In this document: one piece after another, positions 25,442 to 35,034 of the stretch | How positions within the stretch are numbered: the stretch's first letter is position 1 | How the letters are laid out: every line of letters starts with the position of its first letter | Made by a program: the position numbers and the translations under genes | Assembly: GCF_000342005.1 (NCBI RefSeq) | Contig: NZ_AOHO01000048.1 | Span: 416,540 to 480,539, forward strand | DNA from: Amycolatopsis decaplanina DSM 44594 | Lineage (GTDB): Bacteria > Actinomycetota > Actinomycetes > Mycobacteriales > Pseudonocardiaceae | Length of the DNA: 64,000 bases | Reading direction: 5' to 3' | The notes under the pieces: model-generated | What the model was told of the DNA's origin: nothing | Seen by the model: only the letters and a program-made list of their open reading frames with translations | Databases searched by the model: none

Positions 25442-25920
25442 TTCGCGACGAATTCCGCCTCGCGTTCCAGCAGCTTGGTGACCTGTTCGGCGATCACGTT
25501 CTCCAGCTTCCCGCCGACGAACGGGATCCGCACCTTGACCTCGCCGCTGTTGACCAGCGTCGTCCGCTCGCCTTCGCCGGTCAGCGACGTCTTCGCGGTG
25601 ATCTCACCCGGCACGCCCGAGACCGACGCCGTCGCCGTGCCGGTGTAACCGGCCCCAGCGGCCTTCCAGGTCTGCTCGCGCTCGACGATCAGATCTCCCC
25701 GGTGCAGCGTCCGCACGGCCGACGGGAGCTTGTCCGAGCTGATGCCCTGACGCAGCTTGTAGCGCACCCCGTCCCCGGCCGGGGCGTACTCCAGCAGCTC
25801 CGCGTCGTCGCCGCCGATCTGCTCGAGCCTGGCCCGCAGCGCGGCCTCGCCGGCGACCGCTTCGAACGTGGTCGCGAGGTTTGCGGAGTACGCCGATCGG
25901 TGCTCGATACGGGAGGCCAT
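25423..25920 (-). CDS. DUF2505 family protein (Rv0481c-like)
   Basis: 165 residues with a START/SRPBCC-like pattern: MASRIEHRSAYSANLATTFE, LHRGDLIVEREQTWKA, and a C-terminal helix (VIAEQVTKLLEREAEFVAKW). It is divergent from murB with a 26-bp gap, the same arrangement as Rv0481c/Rv0482. Function unknown; lipid or cofactor binding is suggested by the fold. Confidence 0.8.
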   Translation of the reverse strand: MASRIEHRSAYSANLATTFEAVAGEAALRARLEQIGGDDAELLEYAPAGDGVRYKLRQGISSDKLPSAVRTLHRGDLIVEREQTWKAAGAGYTGTATASVSGVPGEITAKTSLTGEGERTTLVNSGEVKVRIPFVGGKLENVIAEQVTKLLEREAEFVAKWLTER

Positions 25921-25946
25921 GGCGCCAGACAGTACCGTTCACGGGC

Positions 25947-27011
25947 GTGAGCACTGCCGAAACTCCCACCCAGCACGCCGCCCTCGCCGATCACACCACG
26001 TTGCGGCTCGGCGGTCCGGCACGGCGTTATGCCGAGGCGAAGACCGTGCAGGCCCTGGTCGACGCGGTCCGCGAAGCCGACGAAGCGGGCGAGCCGGTCT
26101 TGCTGCTCGGCGGCGGTTCGAACCTCGTAGTCGCCGACGACGGCTTCGAGGGCGCGGTGCTGAAGGTCGGCAACACCGGCTGGACACGTGACGGAGACCT
26201 CGTCGAGGTCGCGGCGGGCCAGAACTGGGACGGTTTCGTCGAGGGCCTGGTCGCCGAAGGCGTCGGCGGACTCGAATGCCTCTCCGGGATCCCCGGTTCG
26301 GTCGGTGCGACGCCGATCCAGAACGTCGGCGCGTATGGCTGCGAGGTCGCCGAGTCTCTGGTCTCGGTCGACCTCTACGACCGTGCCGGCCGCGAGATCC
26401 GCACGTTGACCGCCGAAGAACTCGGCTTCGGCTACCGCACGTCGATCCTGAAGGGGACCGACGCGGGCATCGTGCTCACAGTGCGCTTCAAGGTCACCGA
26501 AGACGGCCTCTCCGCCCCGATCCGCTATGCCGAACTCGCCCGCACGCTCGGCGTCGAAATCGGTGACAGGGTCCCGGCGGCCGAAGCACGTGAGGCGGTC
26601 CTCAGGCTGCGTCGCGGCAAGGGCATGGTCCTGGACGCCGACGATCACGACACGTGGAGCGCGGGCTCGTTCTTCACCAACCCGATCATCGGGGAGGCGC
26701 GGCTGGCGAAGGTGCTGGCGGGGATCGTGGACGTCGTCGGCGAGGACGTGCGCGTGCCGCAGTACCCGGCGCCCGGCGGCACGAAGCTGTCCGCGGCGTG
26801 GCTGATCGAGCGGGCCGGGTTCGGGAAGGGCCACGAAGGGCCCGGCGGCCGGGTCTCGCTGTCGACGAAGCACACGCTCGCGCTCACGAACCGGGGCAAG
26901 GCCTCGACCGAGGACCTCCTCGCTTTGGCGCGCGAAGTGCGCGACGGCGTCGAGGCTCGCTTCGGCGTGTCATTGCACCCGGAGCCGCTGCTCATCAACT
27001 GCTCGCTCTAG
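25947..27011 (+). CDS. murB: UDP-N-acetylenolpyruvoylglucosamine reductase MurB
   Basis: 354 residues. The FAD-binding motifs are LLLGGGSNLVVADDGF and GIPGSVGATPIQNVGAYG. The proton-donor serine S241 lies in SAGSFFTNP, and the catalytic Glu is E346 in HPEPLLI. It reduces the enolpyruvyl ether to UDP-MurNAc in peptidoglycan synthesis. GTG 25947 gives the usual N-terminus. The stop is followed at once by dispersed palindrome copy B. Confidence 0.95.
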   Translation: MSTAETPTQHAALADHTTLRLGGPARRYAEAKTVQALVDAVREADEAGEPVLLLGGGSNLVVADDGFEGAVLKVGNTGWTRDGDLVEVAAGQNWDGFVEGLVAEGVGGLECLSGIPGSVGATPIQNVGAYGCEVAESLVSVDLYDRAGREIRTLTAEELGFGYRTSILKGTDAGIVLTVRFKVTEDGLSAPIRYAELARTLGVEIGDRVPAAEAREAVLRLRRGKGMVLDADDHDTWSAGSFFTNPIIGEARLAKVLAGIVDVVGEDVRVPQYPAPGGTKLSAAWLIERAGFGKGHEGPGGRVSLSTKHTLALTNRGKASTEDLLALAREVRDGVEARFGVSLHPEPLLINCSL

Positions 27012-27016
27012 CCCGC

Positions 27017-27078
27017 GCAATTCGGCACCTCCTTGCGGTCCTTGCACTCGCAAAGACCGCAAGGAGGTGACGAATTGC
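27017..27078. repeat. Dispersed palindromic element, copy B
   Basis: 24-bp arms at 27017-27040 and 27055-27078 with one mismatch begin 5 bp after the murB stop. Compared with copy A, the CCTACTTGCG arm is CCTCCTTGCG here, and the opposite arm has the matching CGCAAGGAGG. Confidence 0.85.
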
Positions 27079-27229
27079 GGGAGGGTGAACAACCCCACCC
27101 CGTCTTCGTGCGTCTATCCCCGTGAGTGGTGAGGGTGAGTTCCGTCGCCGCGGGTAACGTCGGAGAGGTTCCCAGCGCTGAGCGGGTAGAAGCTCGCGGG
27201 GAGACGGGGATCTTCATGGGAGGTACACG

Positions 27230-28408
27230 GTGATCGAACGGCGCACGGTGTTCAAGGCCGCGCTCGCCGCGGGAGCGGCCATGCTGGCCGCCGCCTGCTC
27301 CAGCGAGGAAGGCGGCAACGCCAAGCCGGAAGGCAGCGGTGGTGGCGGGGAACAGGAAGCCGCCCCGGTCGCCAAGATCACCGCCGAACCCGCCGCCGAC
27401 GCCAAGGACGCCTCCGTGGTGACGCCGGTCGTGGTGAAGGTCGCCGACGGCAAGCTCACCGAGGTCAAGGTCACCGGCGACGGTGGCAAGGAGGTCAAGG
27501 GCGAGCTTTCCGCCGACGGGCTCACCTGGACCAGCTCCGAGGCCCTCGGCTACGGCAAGACGTACACCTACGCCGCGAAGGCCACCGGCAGCGACAACAA
27601 GCCCGCCGAGCTCAAGGGCAGCTTCACCACGATCAAGCCCGCCAAGGAGGTCCGCGCCACGCTGAACCCGGCCGACGACGCCGAGGTCGGCGTCGCGATG
27701 CCGATCAGCGTGAAGTTCGCGTCCCCGGTCAAGGACAAGGCGGCCGCCGAGAAGGCGCTCAAGGTCAAGACCGACAAGGACGTCGAGGGCTCCTGGGGCT
27801 GGCTGTCGGACACCCAGGTCGACTGGCGGCCCAAGGAGTACTGGCCCGCCAACATCACGGTCAACGTCGAGGCGAAGCTCTACGGCGTCGCGCTCGGCGG
27901 CGGCGCGTACGGCAAGGCCGACGTCACCACCAAGTTCAAGATCGGCCGTAACCAGGTGGTCAAGGTCAACACCCCGGACCACGTCATGAAGGTCTACCGC
28001 GGCGGCGCGGAGTCGGCGAGCTACCCGTGCTCGAACGGCCTCGACGGCGACGTCCAGCGGAACACCCCCAACGGCACCTTCATCGTGATGACGAAGGAGC
28101 CGACGGCGCGGTTCGACAACGCGCGCTACGGCTACACCAACGTCAACAAGAAGTGGGCCTGCCGGATCTCGAACAACGGCGAGTACATCCACGAGAACCA
28201 GGACAACGCGGCGAACATCGGCAAGGCCAACACCTCGCACGGCTGCGTGAACCTGCTCGAAGCGGACGCGAAGAAGTACTTCGACTCGGCGCTCATCGGC
28301 GACCCGGTCGAGATCACCGGTTCGAAACTGGGCAGCCCGACCAAATCGGACGTCAAGAACTGGTTCTACGACTGGAAGTCCTGGAAGGCCCTTTCGGCTG
28401 TCAAATGA
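27230..28408 (+). CDS. L,D-transpeptidase lipoprotein (LprQ/LdtMt5-like)
   Basis: 392 residues. A lipoprotein signal with lipobox AAAC (Cys about 23) is followed by two Ig-like domains (about 50-250) and a YkuD catalytic domain ending with HGCVNLLEADAK, where C339 is the nucleophile. It makes 3-3 meso-DAP cross-links in peptidoglycan and attaches outside the membrane. Position after murB matches Rv0483 (LprQ). GTG 27230 precedes the signal; the site GGGAGG is 10 bp upstream. Confidence 0.92.
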   Translation: MIERRTVFKAALAAGAAMLAAACSSEEGGNAKPEGSGGGGEQEAAPVAKITAEPAADAKDASVVTPVVVKVADGKLTEVKVTGDGGKEVKGELSADGLTWTSSEALGYGKTYTYAAKATGSDNKPAELKGSFTTIKPAKEVRATLNPADDAEVGVAMPISVKFASPVKDKAAAEKALKVKTDKDVEGSWGWLSDTQVDWRPKEYWPANITVNVEAKLYGVALGGGAYGKADVTTKFKIGRNQVVKVNTPDHVMKVYRGGAESASYPCSNGLDGDVQRNTPNGTFIVMTKEPTARFDNARYGYTNVNKKWACRISNNGEYIHENQDNAANIGKANTSHGCVNLLEADAKKYFDSALIGDPVEITGSKLGSPTKSDVKNWFYDWKSWKALSAVK

Positions 28409-28416
28409 TCGCGCGA

Positions 28417-28496
28417 CCGCGAACGTGTCTACGGGCCGTGACTTGGCATTGAGCGCGGCGGTTCCCTGGAAGGGCGGCCCGCAGCCACGTTCGCGG
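28417..28496. other. Distant inverted repeat after L,D-transpeptidase gene
   Basis: CCGCGAACGTG (28417-28427) pairs with CACGTTCGCGG (28486-28496) over a 58-nt loop. It might form a terminator-like stem. The rest of 28409-28575 shows nothing else clear. Confidence 0.4.
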
Positions 28497-28575
28497 GGCC
28501 TCGCGGCCGGCGCGCGACTTCAAAAGATGAAAGCGCATTGAGCCCCTTGCGTGCGGGACCTCATAGGCTGCGGAT

Positions 28576-29388
28576 ATGAAGACCGAGGTAGTCGGCTACG
28601 GCGGGACCCGCATCGGTTTGTGGGTCGAGGGCGCCGAGAACACCCGTCCGATCGTGTTCGTGCACGGCTGGGCCCAGTCGGGCCGGGCCTGGGCGCCGCA
28701 GCTGGCGGACCCCGCGCTCAGTGAGCGGTTCCGCCTGGTCGCGATGGACCTGCGCGGTCACGGGGACTCCGAGGTGCCCTCCGCCGGCTACGACGATCCG
28801 CGGGTCTGGGCGGAGGATCTCGCTTCCGTTCTCGACTTCGCCGGCGACGACGCGATCGTCGTCGGCTGGTCCTACGGCGGGCTGGTCATCACCGACTACC
28901 TCCGGGTGCACGGCTCCTCACGGCTCGGCGGGGTCGTACTTGTGGGCGCTATCACAGAAATCGGCAAGAACCGGCCCGGCGGCAAGGTCGGGCCCGCCAT
29001 GCGCGACGCCATCCCGGCGGTGCTGTCGGACGATCCCGCGGTCGCGATTCCCGCGTTGGTGCAGTTCAGCGAGCGGATGACCGCCGCCCCGGTGTCCGGC
29101 ACACTCGCCCAGTCCTTGCTCGGCGCCTGTCTTTCGACCCCGCCCTCGGTGCGCTCCGCGCTGTTCCGGCGCGACGTCGGGAGCGAGGACGTACTTCGCG
29201 ATCTGGACAAACCGACACTTATCGTCCATGGTCTCGCGGACGCTGTGATCGATCCGACGTCGGCGGAATACGCGGCGGGGAAGATTCAGGGGGCTGCCAT
29301 GCGTTGGCTACCTGAGGTGGGGCATCTGCCGTTCGCCGAAGCGGCGGACGAGTTCGGTGATCTGCTGCGCGGGTTCGCCGATCAGTAG
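28576..29388 (+). CDS. Alpha/beta-hydrolase
   Basis: 270 residues. The oxyanion HGWAQSG lies near residue 33, the nucleophile elbow GWSYGG near 98 (Ser), an Asp in HGLADAVID near 218 and the His in VGHLPFAE near 248, giving a complete triad. It may be an esterase or haloperoxidase-like enzyme; the substrate is unknown. It lies just upstream of mshA with 21 bp between and may share its transcript. Confidence 0.86.
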   Translation: MKTEVVGYGGTRIGLWVEGAENTRPIVFVHGWAQSGRAWAPQLADPALSERFRLVAMDLRGHGDSEVPSAGYDDPRVWAEDLASVLDFAGDDAIVVGWSYGGLVITDYLRVHGSSRLGGVVLVGAITEIGKNRPGGKVGPAMRDAIPAVLSDDPAVAIPALVQFSERMTAAPVSGTLAQSLLGACLSTPPSVRSALFRRDVGSEDVLRDLDKPTLIVHGLADAVIDPTSAEYAAGKIQGAAMRWLPEVGHLPFAEAADEFGDLLRGFADQ

Positions 29389-29409
29389 GACTTCGGGAGT
29401 GTTGACCAG

Positions 29410-30714
29410 GTGACGATCCCTCTGCACGGGTTCGATGCCGCGCCCAGGCGCGTCGCGGTGCTGTCGTTGCACACCTCTCCGCTCGAGCAGCCGGGTACCG
29501 GCGACGCCGGCGGGATGAACGTCTACGTGAGCCAGACGGCCACCGAGATGGCCCGCCGCGGCGTCGAGGTCGAGGTGTTCACGCGGGCGACCTCCTCGGA
29601 TCAGCCCCCGGTCGCCGAATTGGCGCCCGGCGTGCTGGTCCGGCACATCCCGGCCGGGCCGTTCGAGCCGCTGGGACGCGACGAGCTGCCCGCGCAGCTG
29701 TGCGCGTTCACCGCCGGGGTGCTGCGGGCCGAGGCGTTCCACGAGCCGGGCTACTACGACCTCATCCATTCGCATTACTGGCTCTCGGGCCAGGCGGGCT
29801 GGCTGGCCCGCGACCGCTGGGGCGTGCCGCTGGTGCACACCGCGCACACCCTGGCCAAGGTCAAGAACGCCGCGCTGGCCGAGGGCGACACCCCCGAGCC
29901 GCGCACCCGCGTGATCGGCGAGGAGCAGGTCGTCGAGGAGGCGGACTGCCTGGTCGCGAACACCCGCGTCGAGGCCCGCGAGCTGATCGAGCTGTACGAC
30001 GCCGACCCGCGCGCCGTGCACGCCATCCCGCCCGGCGTCGACCTCGACCGCTTCACGCCCGGCTCCCAGCAGGACGCGCGCCGGGCGCTGGGCCTGCCGC
30101 AGGACGCGATCGTGCTGGCCTTCGCGGGCCGGATCCAGCCGTTGAAGGCGCCGGACGTCCTCCTGCTGGCCGCGGCCGAAATGCTGCGCGAGCGGCCGGA
30201 GCTGGCGTCACGGCTGGTGGTGCTGATCGTCGGCGGGCCGTCCGGGACCGGTCTGGAGCAGCCGCAGGCCCTGCGCGAACTGGCCGTCTCACTCGGGATC
30301 GAGGAGCAGACCCGGTTCATGCCGCCTCAGCCCGGCCGGTCGCTGGTCAACGTCTACCGGGCGGCCGACATCGTCGCCGTGCCGAGTTACAACGAGTCGT
30401 TCGGACTGGTCGCCCTTGAGGCGCAGGCCTGTGGGACGCCGGTGATCGCGGCCGAGGTCGGCGGTCTGCCGGTCGCGGTGCCGCACGGGGTTTCCGGGCT
30501 GCTCGTGCCTTCGCACGAGGCGAAGGACTGGGCGGGCGCGCTCGCGAACGTCGCGTTGCGGCCCGGCTGGCGTGCCGAACTTTCGGCCAACGCCGTCGTC
30601 CACGCGCGACGCTTCTCCTGGCGCCGCACGACGGACCGGCTGCTGGACACGTACGCTCAAGCGACCGGCGCGTTCCGGCGTGCCCTCGAACAGCGCGCGG
30701 AGGTGGCGGTTTGA
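29410..30714 (+). CDS. mshA: D-inositol-3-phosphate glycosyltransferase MshA
   Basis: A 434-residue GT4 glycosyltransferase. It has the MshA N-terminal loop ([14 protein letters not shown]), [11 protein letters not shown], the nucleotide-sugar site [13 protein letters not shown] and the C-terminal EX7E region [19 protein letters not shown]. It transfers GlcNAc to inositol-3-phosphate, the first step of mycothiol synthesis. Mycothiol is the actinobacterial low-molecular-weight thiol. The GTG start at 29410 fits. The stop overlaps the YbjN TTG start. Confidence 0.95.
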   Translation: MTIPLHGFDAAPRRVAVLSLHTSPLEQPGTGDAGGMNVYVSQTATEMARRGVEVEVFTRATSSDQPPVAELAPGVLVRHIPAGPFEPLGRDELPAQLCAFTAGVLRAEAFHEPGYYDLIHSHYWLSGQAGWLARDRWGVPLVHTAHTLAKVKNAALAEGDTPEPRTRVIGEEQVVEEADCLVANTRVEARELIELYDADPRAVHAIPPGVDLDRFTPGSQQDARRALGLPQDAIVLAFAGRIQPLKAPDVLLLAAAEMLRERPELASRLVVLIVGGPSGTGLEQPQALRELAVSLGIEEQTRFMPPQPGRSLVNVYRAADIVAVPSYNESFGLVALEAQACGTPVIAAEVGGLPVAVPHGVSGLLVPSHEAKDWAGALANVALRPGWRAELSANAVVHARRFSWRRTTDRLLDTYAQATGAFRRALEQRAEVAV

Positions 30715-31226
30715 CACTCGACGAGATCCTGCGGTCCTCTTTGGACAATGCGGGCCTGGAATACCAAAGGCGTGGTGAGGGAAAGTACTTCGTCACGTTG
30801 CCCGGTACCAAGAAGCTGCAGACCAACTGCTGGCTGGTCGCCGGGGACCACGCTTTCGCCGTCGAAGCCTTCGTCTGCCGGCGTCCCGATGAGTCCCATG
30901 AGGACGTTTATCGTTTTCTGTTGCGCCGCAACGCGAAACTGTACGGCGTGCACTACACCGTGGACGCGATCGGCGACATCTACCTGGTCGGACGGTTCGG
31001 TTTGGACACCGTGACCGAAACCGAATTGGACAAGATCCTCGGGCAGGTGCTGGAGGCCGCCGACGGCGACTTCAACACGCTGCTGGAACTCGGATTCGCC
31101 GAATCGATCAAACGCGAATGGGACTGGCGCGTCTCCCGCGGCGAGTCGCTGGCGAACCTGCAGGCGTTCAAACATCTCGTCGAGCCTTCGAACGGGCACG
31201 AACCGGGAGCCTTGACCGACTCGTGA
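30711..31226 (+). CDS. YbjN-domain protein (Rv0487-like)
   Basis: 171 residues with the YbjN fold ([43 protein letters not shown]). YbjN proteins are linked to stress and are structurally like type III secretion chaperones, but no specific role is known. It starts with TTG at 30711, overlapping the mshA stop (TTGA). No in-frame ATG or GTG precedes it without a stop, and the GGAGG at 30700 supports the call. It is coupled to mshA as in mycobacteria. Confidence 0.84.
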   Translation: MTLDEILRSSLDNAGLEYQRRGEGKYFVTLPGTKKLQTNCWLVAGDHAFAVEAFVCRRPDESHEDVYRFLLRRNAKLYGVHYTVDAIGDIYLVGRFGLDTVTETELDKILGQVLEAADGDFNTLLELGFAESIKREWDWRVSRGESLANLQAFKHLVEPSNGHEPGALTDS

Positions 31227-31293
31227 CCCGAACGGTGCAACGGCACCGGATCCGGCTCCGTCTCTCTTCGCATCACTGGAGGGAGAAGGTTTG

Positions 31294-32217
31294 ATGCGCA
31301 ACGGAGTGAGATGGGTCGCCGCCGCCGGCATCGTGCTGGCGCTGGCGGGCTGCTCGGCGAACGATTCCGGCGGCGAATCCGCCGCGATGCCGATGTCGGC
31401 CGACACCAGGCAAGCGGCGCCGAACCAGGGGGCGCCGAGCAAAGAGAGCACCGACAGCGCGGGCAAGGCGGGTTCGGACAAGGCCCCGGCGCCCGCGGGG
31501 CAGCCGGGGATCACCGACCGCAAGCTGGTGCGCACGGCGAGCCTGGAGCTCACCGCGCCGAACGTCGCCGACGTGATCTCGCAGGTGCGCGTCATCACCC
31601 AGGGCGCCGCCGGCTACACCGGGCAGGAGAGCACCCAGGACAAGCGGGCGTCGGTCAACGTCATCGTGCCCTCCGAGCGTCTCGACGGCGTGCTGGACCA
31701 GCTGGGGAAGCTGGGCAAGCAGGTGAAACGCGAGGTCACCGCGACGGATGTGACCGAGCAGATGGTCGACGTCGACTCGCGGCTGGCCACCCAGCGGGCG
31801 AGCGTCGAGCGCATCCGTGCGCTGCTCGCGAAGGCGACGTCGGTTTCGGAGATCGCCTCCGTGGAGAGTGAGCTGACGAGCCGGGAGGCGGAGCTCGAGT
31901 CGCTCCAGAAGCGGCGCGAAAGCCTCGCCGGAAGTGTCGCCATGTCGACGATCTCGCTGCAGGTGAAGGCGGAGACGGTCGCGGCGGCGGAGGAGGAGTC
32001 CCGAAGCGGGTTCTTCGGCGGACTGGCCGACGGCTGGGACGCGTTCCTGACCTTCGGTGGCGGCCTGCTGACCGTGATCGGCGCGATGGCGCCCTTCCTG
32101 CTGGTCTTCGGTGTTCCCGCGGCCGCGCTGGTGTGGTGGCTGCGCAAGCGGCGCCGCCCGGCGGAACCCGCGATGGCGACCGCTTCGGATCTGCCGTCCG
32201 CGCCCCCGCTGGACTGA
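31294..32217 (+). CDS. DUF4349 lipoprotein with C-terminal membrane helix
   Basis: 307 residues. Its lipobox is LALAGC (Cys about 19). A disordered Ser/Ala/Lys stretch follows, then the DUF4349 domain (about 70-230) with a coiled coil (ELTSREAELESLQKRRESLA). A transmembrane helix lies at about 250-280, then a basic tail. It would be anchored at both ends. The ATG is preceded by a strong GGAGGGAGAAGG. A hairpin follows the stop. Confidence 0.83.
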   Translation: MRNGVRWVAAAGIVLALAGCSANDSGGESAAMPMSADTRQAAPNQGAPSKESTDSAGKAGSDKAPAPAGQPGITDRKLVRTASLELTAPNVADVISQVRVITQGAAGYTGQESTQDKRASVNVIVPSERLDGVLDQLGKLGKQVKREVTATDVTEQMVDVDSRLATQRASVERIRALLAKATSVSEIASVESELTSREAELESLQKRRESLAGSVAMSTISLQVKAETVAAAEEESRSGFFGGLADGWDAFLTFGGGLLTVIGAMAPFLLVFGVPAAALVWWLRKRRRPAEPAMATASDLPSAPPLD

Positions 32218-32226
32218 GGAGAACAG

Positions 32227-32274
32227 GCGGGACGGCTCGAGGGAGGGGGGAGTCGCGATCTCGAGCCGCCCCGC
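32227..32274 (+). terminator. GC hairpin after DUF4349 gene
   Basis: GCGGGACGGCTCGAG (32227-32241) pairs with CTCGAGCCGCCCCGC (32260-32274), 15 bp with one mismatch, about 10 bp after the stop. Confidence 0.7.
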
Positions 32275-32495
32275 TGAAGTTCCCGCCAAGGTGGACCCGG
32301 TGACGAGGGGGATGCCAACGGGGCCGGCGGGCGCCGCGACTCGGCAGGGGGGAGACGAGTCGCGGTCGTCACCCGCGTCGAGCCGGGGAGTGCGTGGAAT
32401 CCGGCCGCGCGGGACGTAGTCAACCTGTCAGATCTCCACCTGTAATCACAAGACTACTGGTTACTCCGTTAGAGTGAACTTTGAAAGTCGGGATA

Positions 32496-32626
32496 ACGGA
32501 GTGCAGCCTGATTTCGGGGGATCAGGACTTGTTGGCAACCCGTCTTCTGGACGGGTGAAGGTGTTACTCGCGGGTAACGCACTCTCCGTAGAAACAAGGT
32601 CAAGCGCGGCCCTCTGGCCGGCGCTT
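32496..32626 (+). ncRNA. Candidate structured leader RNA upstream of gpmA
   Basis: In the 435-bp gap before gpmA a compact fold is visible. P1 is ACGGAGTGC (32496-32504) with GCACT-CT-CCGT (32579-32589), with a 2-nt bulge. It encloses three hairpins: CCTGAT/ATCAGG (32507-32526), ACCCGTC/GACGGGT (32538-32556) and GTTAC/GTAAC (32563-32578). This is a four-way junction of about 94 nt. A separate strong hairpin follows at 32602-32626. An alternative ACTCCGTTA/TAACGGAGT stem (32463-32502) competes with P1, as in a switch. I recognise no known family. The 32275-32460 part holds nothing clear. Confidence 0.45.
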
Positions 32627-32652
32627 CCGCCCACTCTGGCAGGCTGAACCCC

Positions 32653-33402
32653 ATGGCTGAGCTTGGGACTCTGGTGCTGCTGCGTCACGGGCAGAGCACG
32701 TGGAACGCCGAAAATCTGTTCACCGGATGGGTGGACGTGCCGCTGTCGGCGCAGGGCGAGCAGGAGGCGCGCAAGGGCGGGCAGCTGCTCGCGGAGTCCG
32801 GTCTGCTGCCGGACGTCGTCCACACGTCGCTGATGCGCCGGGCGATCTCGACCGCCAACCTGGCGCTCGACGCCGCCGACCGGCACTGGATCCCGGTGAA
32901 GCGCGACTGGCGCCTCAACGAGCGGCACTACGGCGCGCTTCAGGGCAAGAACAAGAAGCAGACCCTGGACGAGTTCGGCGAGGAGCAGTTCATGCTCTGG
33001 CGCCGCTCCTATGACACTCCGCCGCCCCCCATCGACCCGGCCGACGAGTTCAGCCAGGTGGGCGACGCGCGCTACGCCGACCTCGGTGACGCCGCCCCGC
33101 TGACCGAATGCCTCAAGGACGTCGTCGCGCGGCTGCTGCCGTACTGGGAGTCCGCGATCGTGCCGGATCTGCGCGCGGGCAAGACCGTGCTGGTCGCCGC
33201 GCACGGCAACTCGCTGCGGGCGCTGGTGAAGCACCTCGACGGCATCTCCGACGACGCGATCGCCGGGCTCAACATCCCGACCGGCATCCCGCTGCGCTAC
33301 GACCTCACCGAAGACCTCAAGCCGGTTACCGCCGGCGGGACTTACCTGGACCCGGAGGCCGCCAAGGAAGCCGCGGCCGCCGTGGCGAACCAGGGCCGCT
33401 GA
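32653..33402 (+). CDS. gpmA: 2,3-bisphosphoglycerate-dependent phosphoglycerate mutase
   Basis: 249 residues. The phosphohistidine H12 lies in [18 protein letters not shown], with the second histidine H184 in [13 protein letters not shown]. The [12 protein letters not shown] motif is also present. It interconverts 3- and 2-phosphoglycerate in glycolysis and gluconeogenesis. It lies upstream of senX3-regX3 as in mycobacteria. The ATG is at 32653. A palindrome copy follows 6 bp after the stop. Confidence 0.96.
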   Translation: MAELGTLVLLRHGQSTWNAENLFTGWVDVPLSAQGEQEARKGGQLLAESGLLPDVVHTSLMRRAISTANLALDAADRHWIPVKRDWRLNERHYGALQGKNKKQTLDEFGEEQFMLWRRSYDTPPPPIDPADEFSQVGDARYADLGDAAPLTECLKDVVARLLPYWESAIVPDLRAGKTVLVAAHGNSLRALVKHLDGISDDAIAGLNIPTGIPLRYDLTEDLKPVTAGGTYLDPEAAKEAAAAVANQGR

Positions 33403-33407
33403 CCCCT

Positions 33408-33472
33408 CGCAATTCGGCACCTGCTTGCGATCGTTCGCACTTCGAACCATCGCAAGCAGGTGCCGAATCGCG
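33408..33472. repeat. Dispersed palindromic element, copy C
   Basis: 24-bp arms at 33408-33431 and 33449-33472 with one mismatch fill the whole gap between the convergent gpmA and lipoprotein stops. The variable base pair is G-C here (CCTGCTTGCG with CGCAAGCAGG). Confidence 0.85.
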
Positions 33473-34390
33473 TCAGGGGAGGGCTTGGACCATCTCGATC
33501 CCGGCGGCCTTCCAGCCCTCGGGCAGCCGCTGGAGGCGCAGGACGATCGGCAGGTACTTCTTCGTCGCCTGCCCGGCCGCGTCCGTGACGTCCGACGTCG
33601 CGTGGAGCAGCACGCTCGCCTTGTCGTCCACGACCTCCATGACCGCGGCGACCGGGTTCGGTGCCATCGACGCCTTCGCGCTCCCGGAGCGGATCTGGTT
33701 CAGCCGCGCCGCCTTGTCCTGCTGGAACTGGGTCAGCAGCTGCCCTGTCGACACGGACTCGTAGCGGGCGTACGTGCCTTCGGGGTCGGCCGGGTCCACG
33801 TTCAGCAGGGCTTCCGCGGCGCGCAGGGCACCTTCACGGGCGGAGTCCCGGACCCGCGCGATCACCCGGTCACCCGCGCCCGGTTTCTCCGCCGCGGGCG
33901 AGGGCGCGGCCGGGTTCACCTCGACCTTGCCGATCCGCCAGCGGTCGCCCTCGCGCACGGTCGCGAGCAGCACCGAAGCGATGCCCTTGCTGGTGGCACC
34001 CGCCCTGGTACTGCTCTGATCGAGCACGGTCAGCACCCGCGCCTTGTCCGATGTCTGCTCGACCGCGGCCGAGACGATCACCCGCGTCACGAGCTTGATC
34101 GGCTCCGCCGAGTTCCGGACTTCGGCGAACAGCTTCGCCAGCTCGTCGCGCGCGCCCGGCGTCAGGTTGTCGGCGATCGCCTTCTCATAAGCGGGCACGG
34201 CCGTGCTGTCGTAGGAGAACACCGCTTCGGTGGCCGTCTTCACCGCCGTGAGCACCGACGCCGTCCGCGCCGGGTCGACCAGGGCGAGGTTCGAGGGCGG
34301 GCTCTCCGGTTCGGGCTGGGCGGCGCCGGAGATCGTGGTGGTGCAGCCCGCGAGCGCGAGCAGCACGGCCAATCCCGCCCAGCGCCTCAC
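33473..34390 (-). CDS. Secreted lipoprotein with Mce-associated-like domain
   Basis: 305 residues. The signal peptide has lipobox LALAGC (Cys about 14). The rest has two helical/beta regions, each with a V-x-R or A-R-V motif (TRVIVSAAVEQTSDKARVLTV, shortened here to the NTF2-like pattern), resembling Mce-associated or NTF2-like lipoproteins. Function unknown. The GTG at 34390 overlaps the regulator stop by 4 bp, so it is cotranscribed with it. The stop abuts palindrome copy C. Confidence 0.7.
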   Translation of the reverse strand: MRRWAGLAVLLALAGCTTTISGAAQPEPESPPSNLALVDPARTASVLTAVKTATEAVFSYDSTAVPAYEKAIADNLTPGARDELAKLFAEVRNSAEPIKLVTRVIVSAAVEQTSDKARVLTVLDQSSTRAGATSKGIASVLLATVREGDRWRIGKVEVNPAAPSPAAEKPGAGDRVIARVRDSAREGALRAAEALLNVDPADPEGTYARYESVSTGQLLTQFQQDKAARLNQIRSGSAKASMAPNPVAAVMEVVDDKASVLLHATSDVTDAAGQATKKYLPIVLRLQRLPEGWKAAGIEMVQALP

Positions 34391-35034
34391 AAGAGGCCGA
34401 GTTCCCGCGCCCGCGCGTCGACCTGGAGCCGCGACGTCACGCCGAGCGCGACCAGCAGCTCCGAGACGCGCCGCTGATAGGTGCGCACGCCCATGCCGAG
34501 GCTCTTCGCGGCCTTCTCGTCCTTGCAGCCGGTGGTCAGGAACTCGAGCATCTGCGGTGCCTCCATCCGGATGTCGGCGAACCGCGCGTCGAACGTCTCC
34601 AGGGTGGTGGACGCCAGCCAAGCGGTTTCGAACAGCGACAGGATGCCCTGGACCAGCTCGGGCCGCGAGATGACGCTGTAGGAGCGCACCGCCTTGCCCT
34701 CGTCGCCCGCCATGATCGCGACCCGCTCGTCGAGCAGGATCGTCTCGTTGATCTCCTCGGTGCCGATCCGGATCTGCGCGCCGAGCCCGGACAGGCGGTG
34801 CAGGTGCTGCGCGGTCTGCTCGTTCAGCAGGACGCCGGGGCGGTACAGCTTGCGGATCCGCTTGTCGTGCACGAGCCGTTCGCCCTGCCGCGTGAGCGAC
34901 GGCCGGGAAAGCGCCCAGGTGTAGAGGTCGTCGGCCGCGCACGCGATGTCGGTCGCCGCGACGAACAGATGAGCCGTCCGGTCGAACAGCTCTTCTTCTC
35001 CGCGAATCAGGGAGATGTCACTGACGAGTTCCAC
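34387..35034 (-). CDS. LuxR-type HTH regulator with N-terminal sensor-like domain
   Basis: 215 residues. The C-terminal 55 residues form a GerE/LuxR HTH (KDEKAAKSLGMGVRTYQRRV, ELLVALGVTSRLQVDARA). The first 150 residues resemble a PLD-like or effector-binding domain seen in TrmB/LuxR hybrids (LYRPGVLLNEQTAQHL, INETILLDERVAIM). No receiver aspartate is visible. It probably controls itself and the lipoprotein. The GTG at 35034 is the family start. Confidence 0.78.
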   Translation of the reverse strand: MELVSDISLIRGEEELFDRTAHLFVAATDIACAADDLYTWALSRPSLTRQGERLVHDKRIRKLYRPGVLLNEQTAQHLHRLSGLGAQIRIGTEEINETILLDERVAIMAGDEGKAVRSYSVISRPELVQGILSLFETAWLASTTLETFDARFADIRMEAPQMLEFLTTGCKDEKAAKSLGMGVRTYQRRVSELLVALGVTSRLQVDARARELGLL

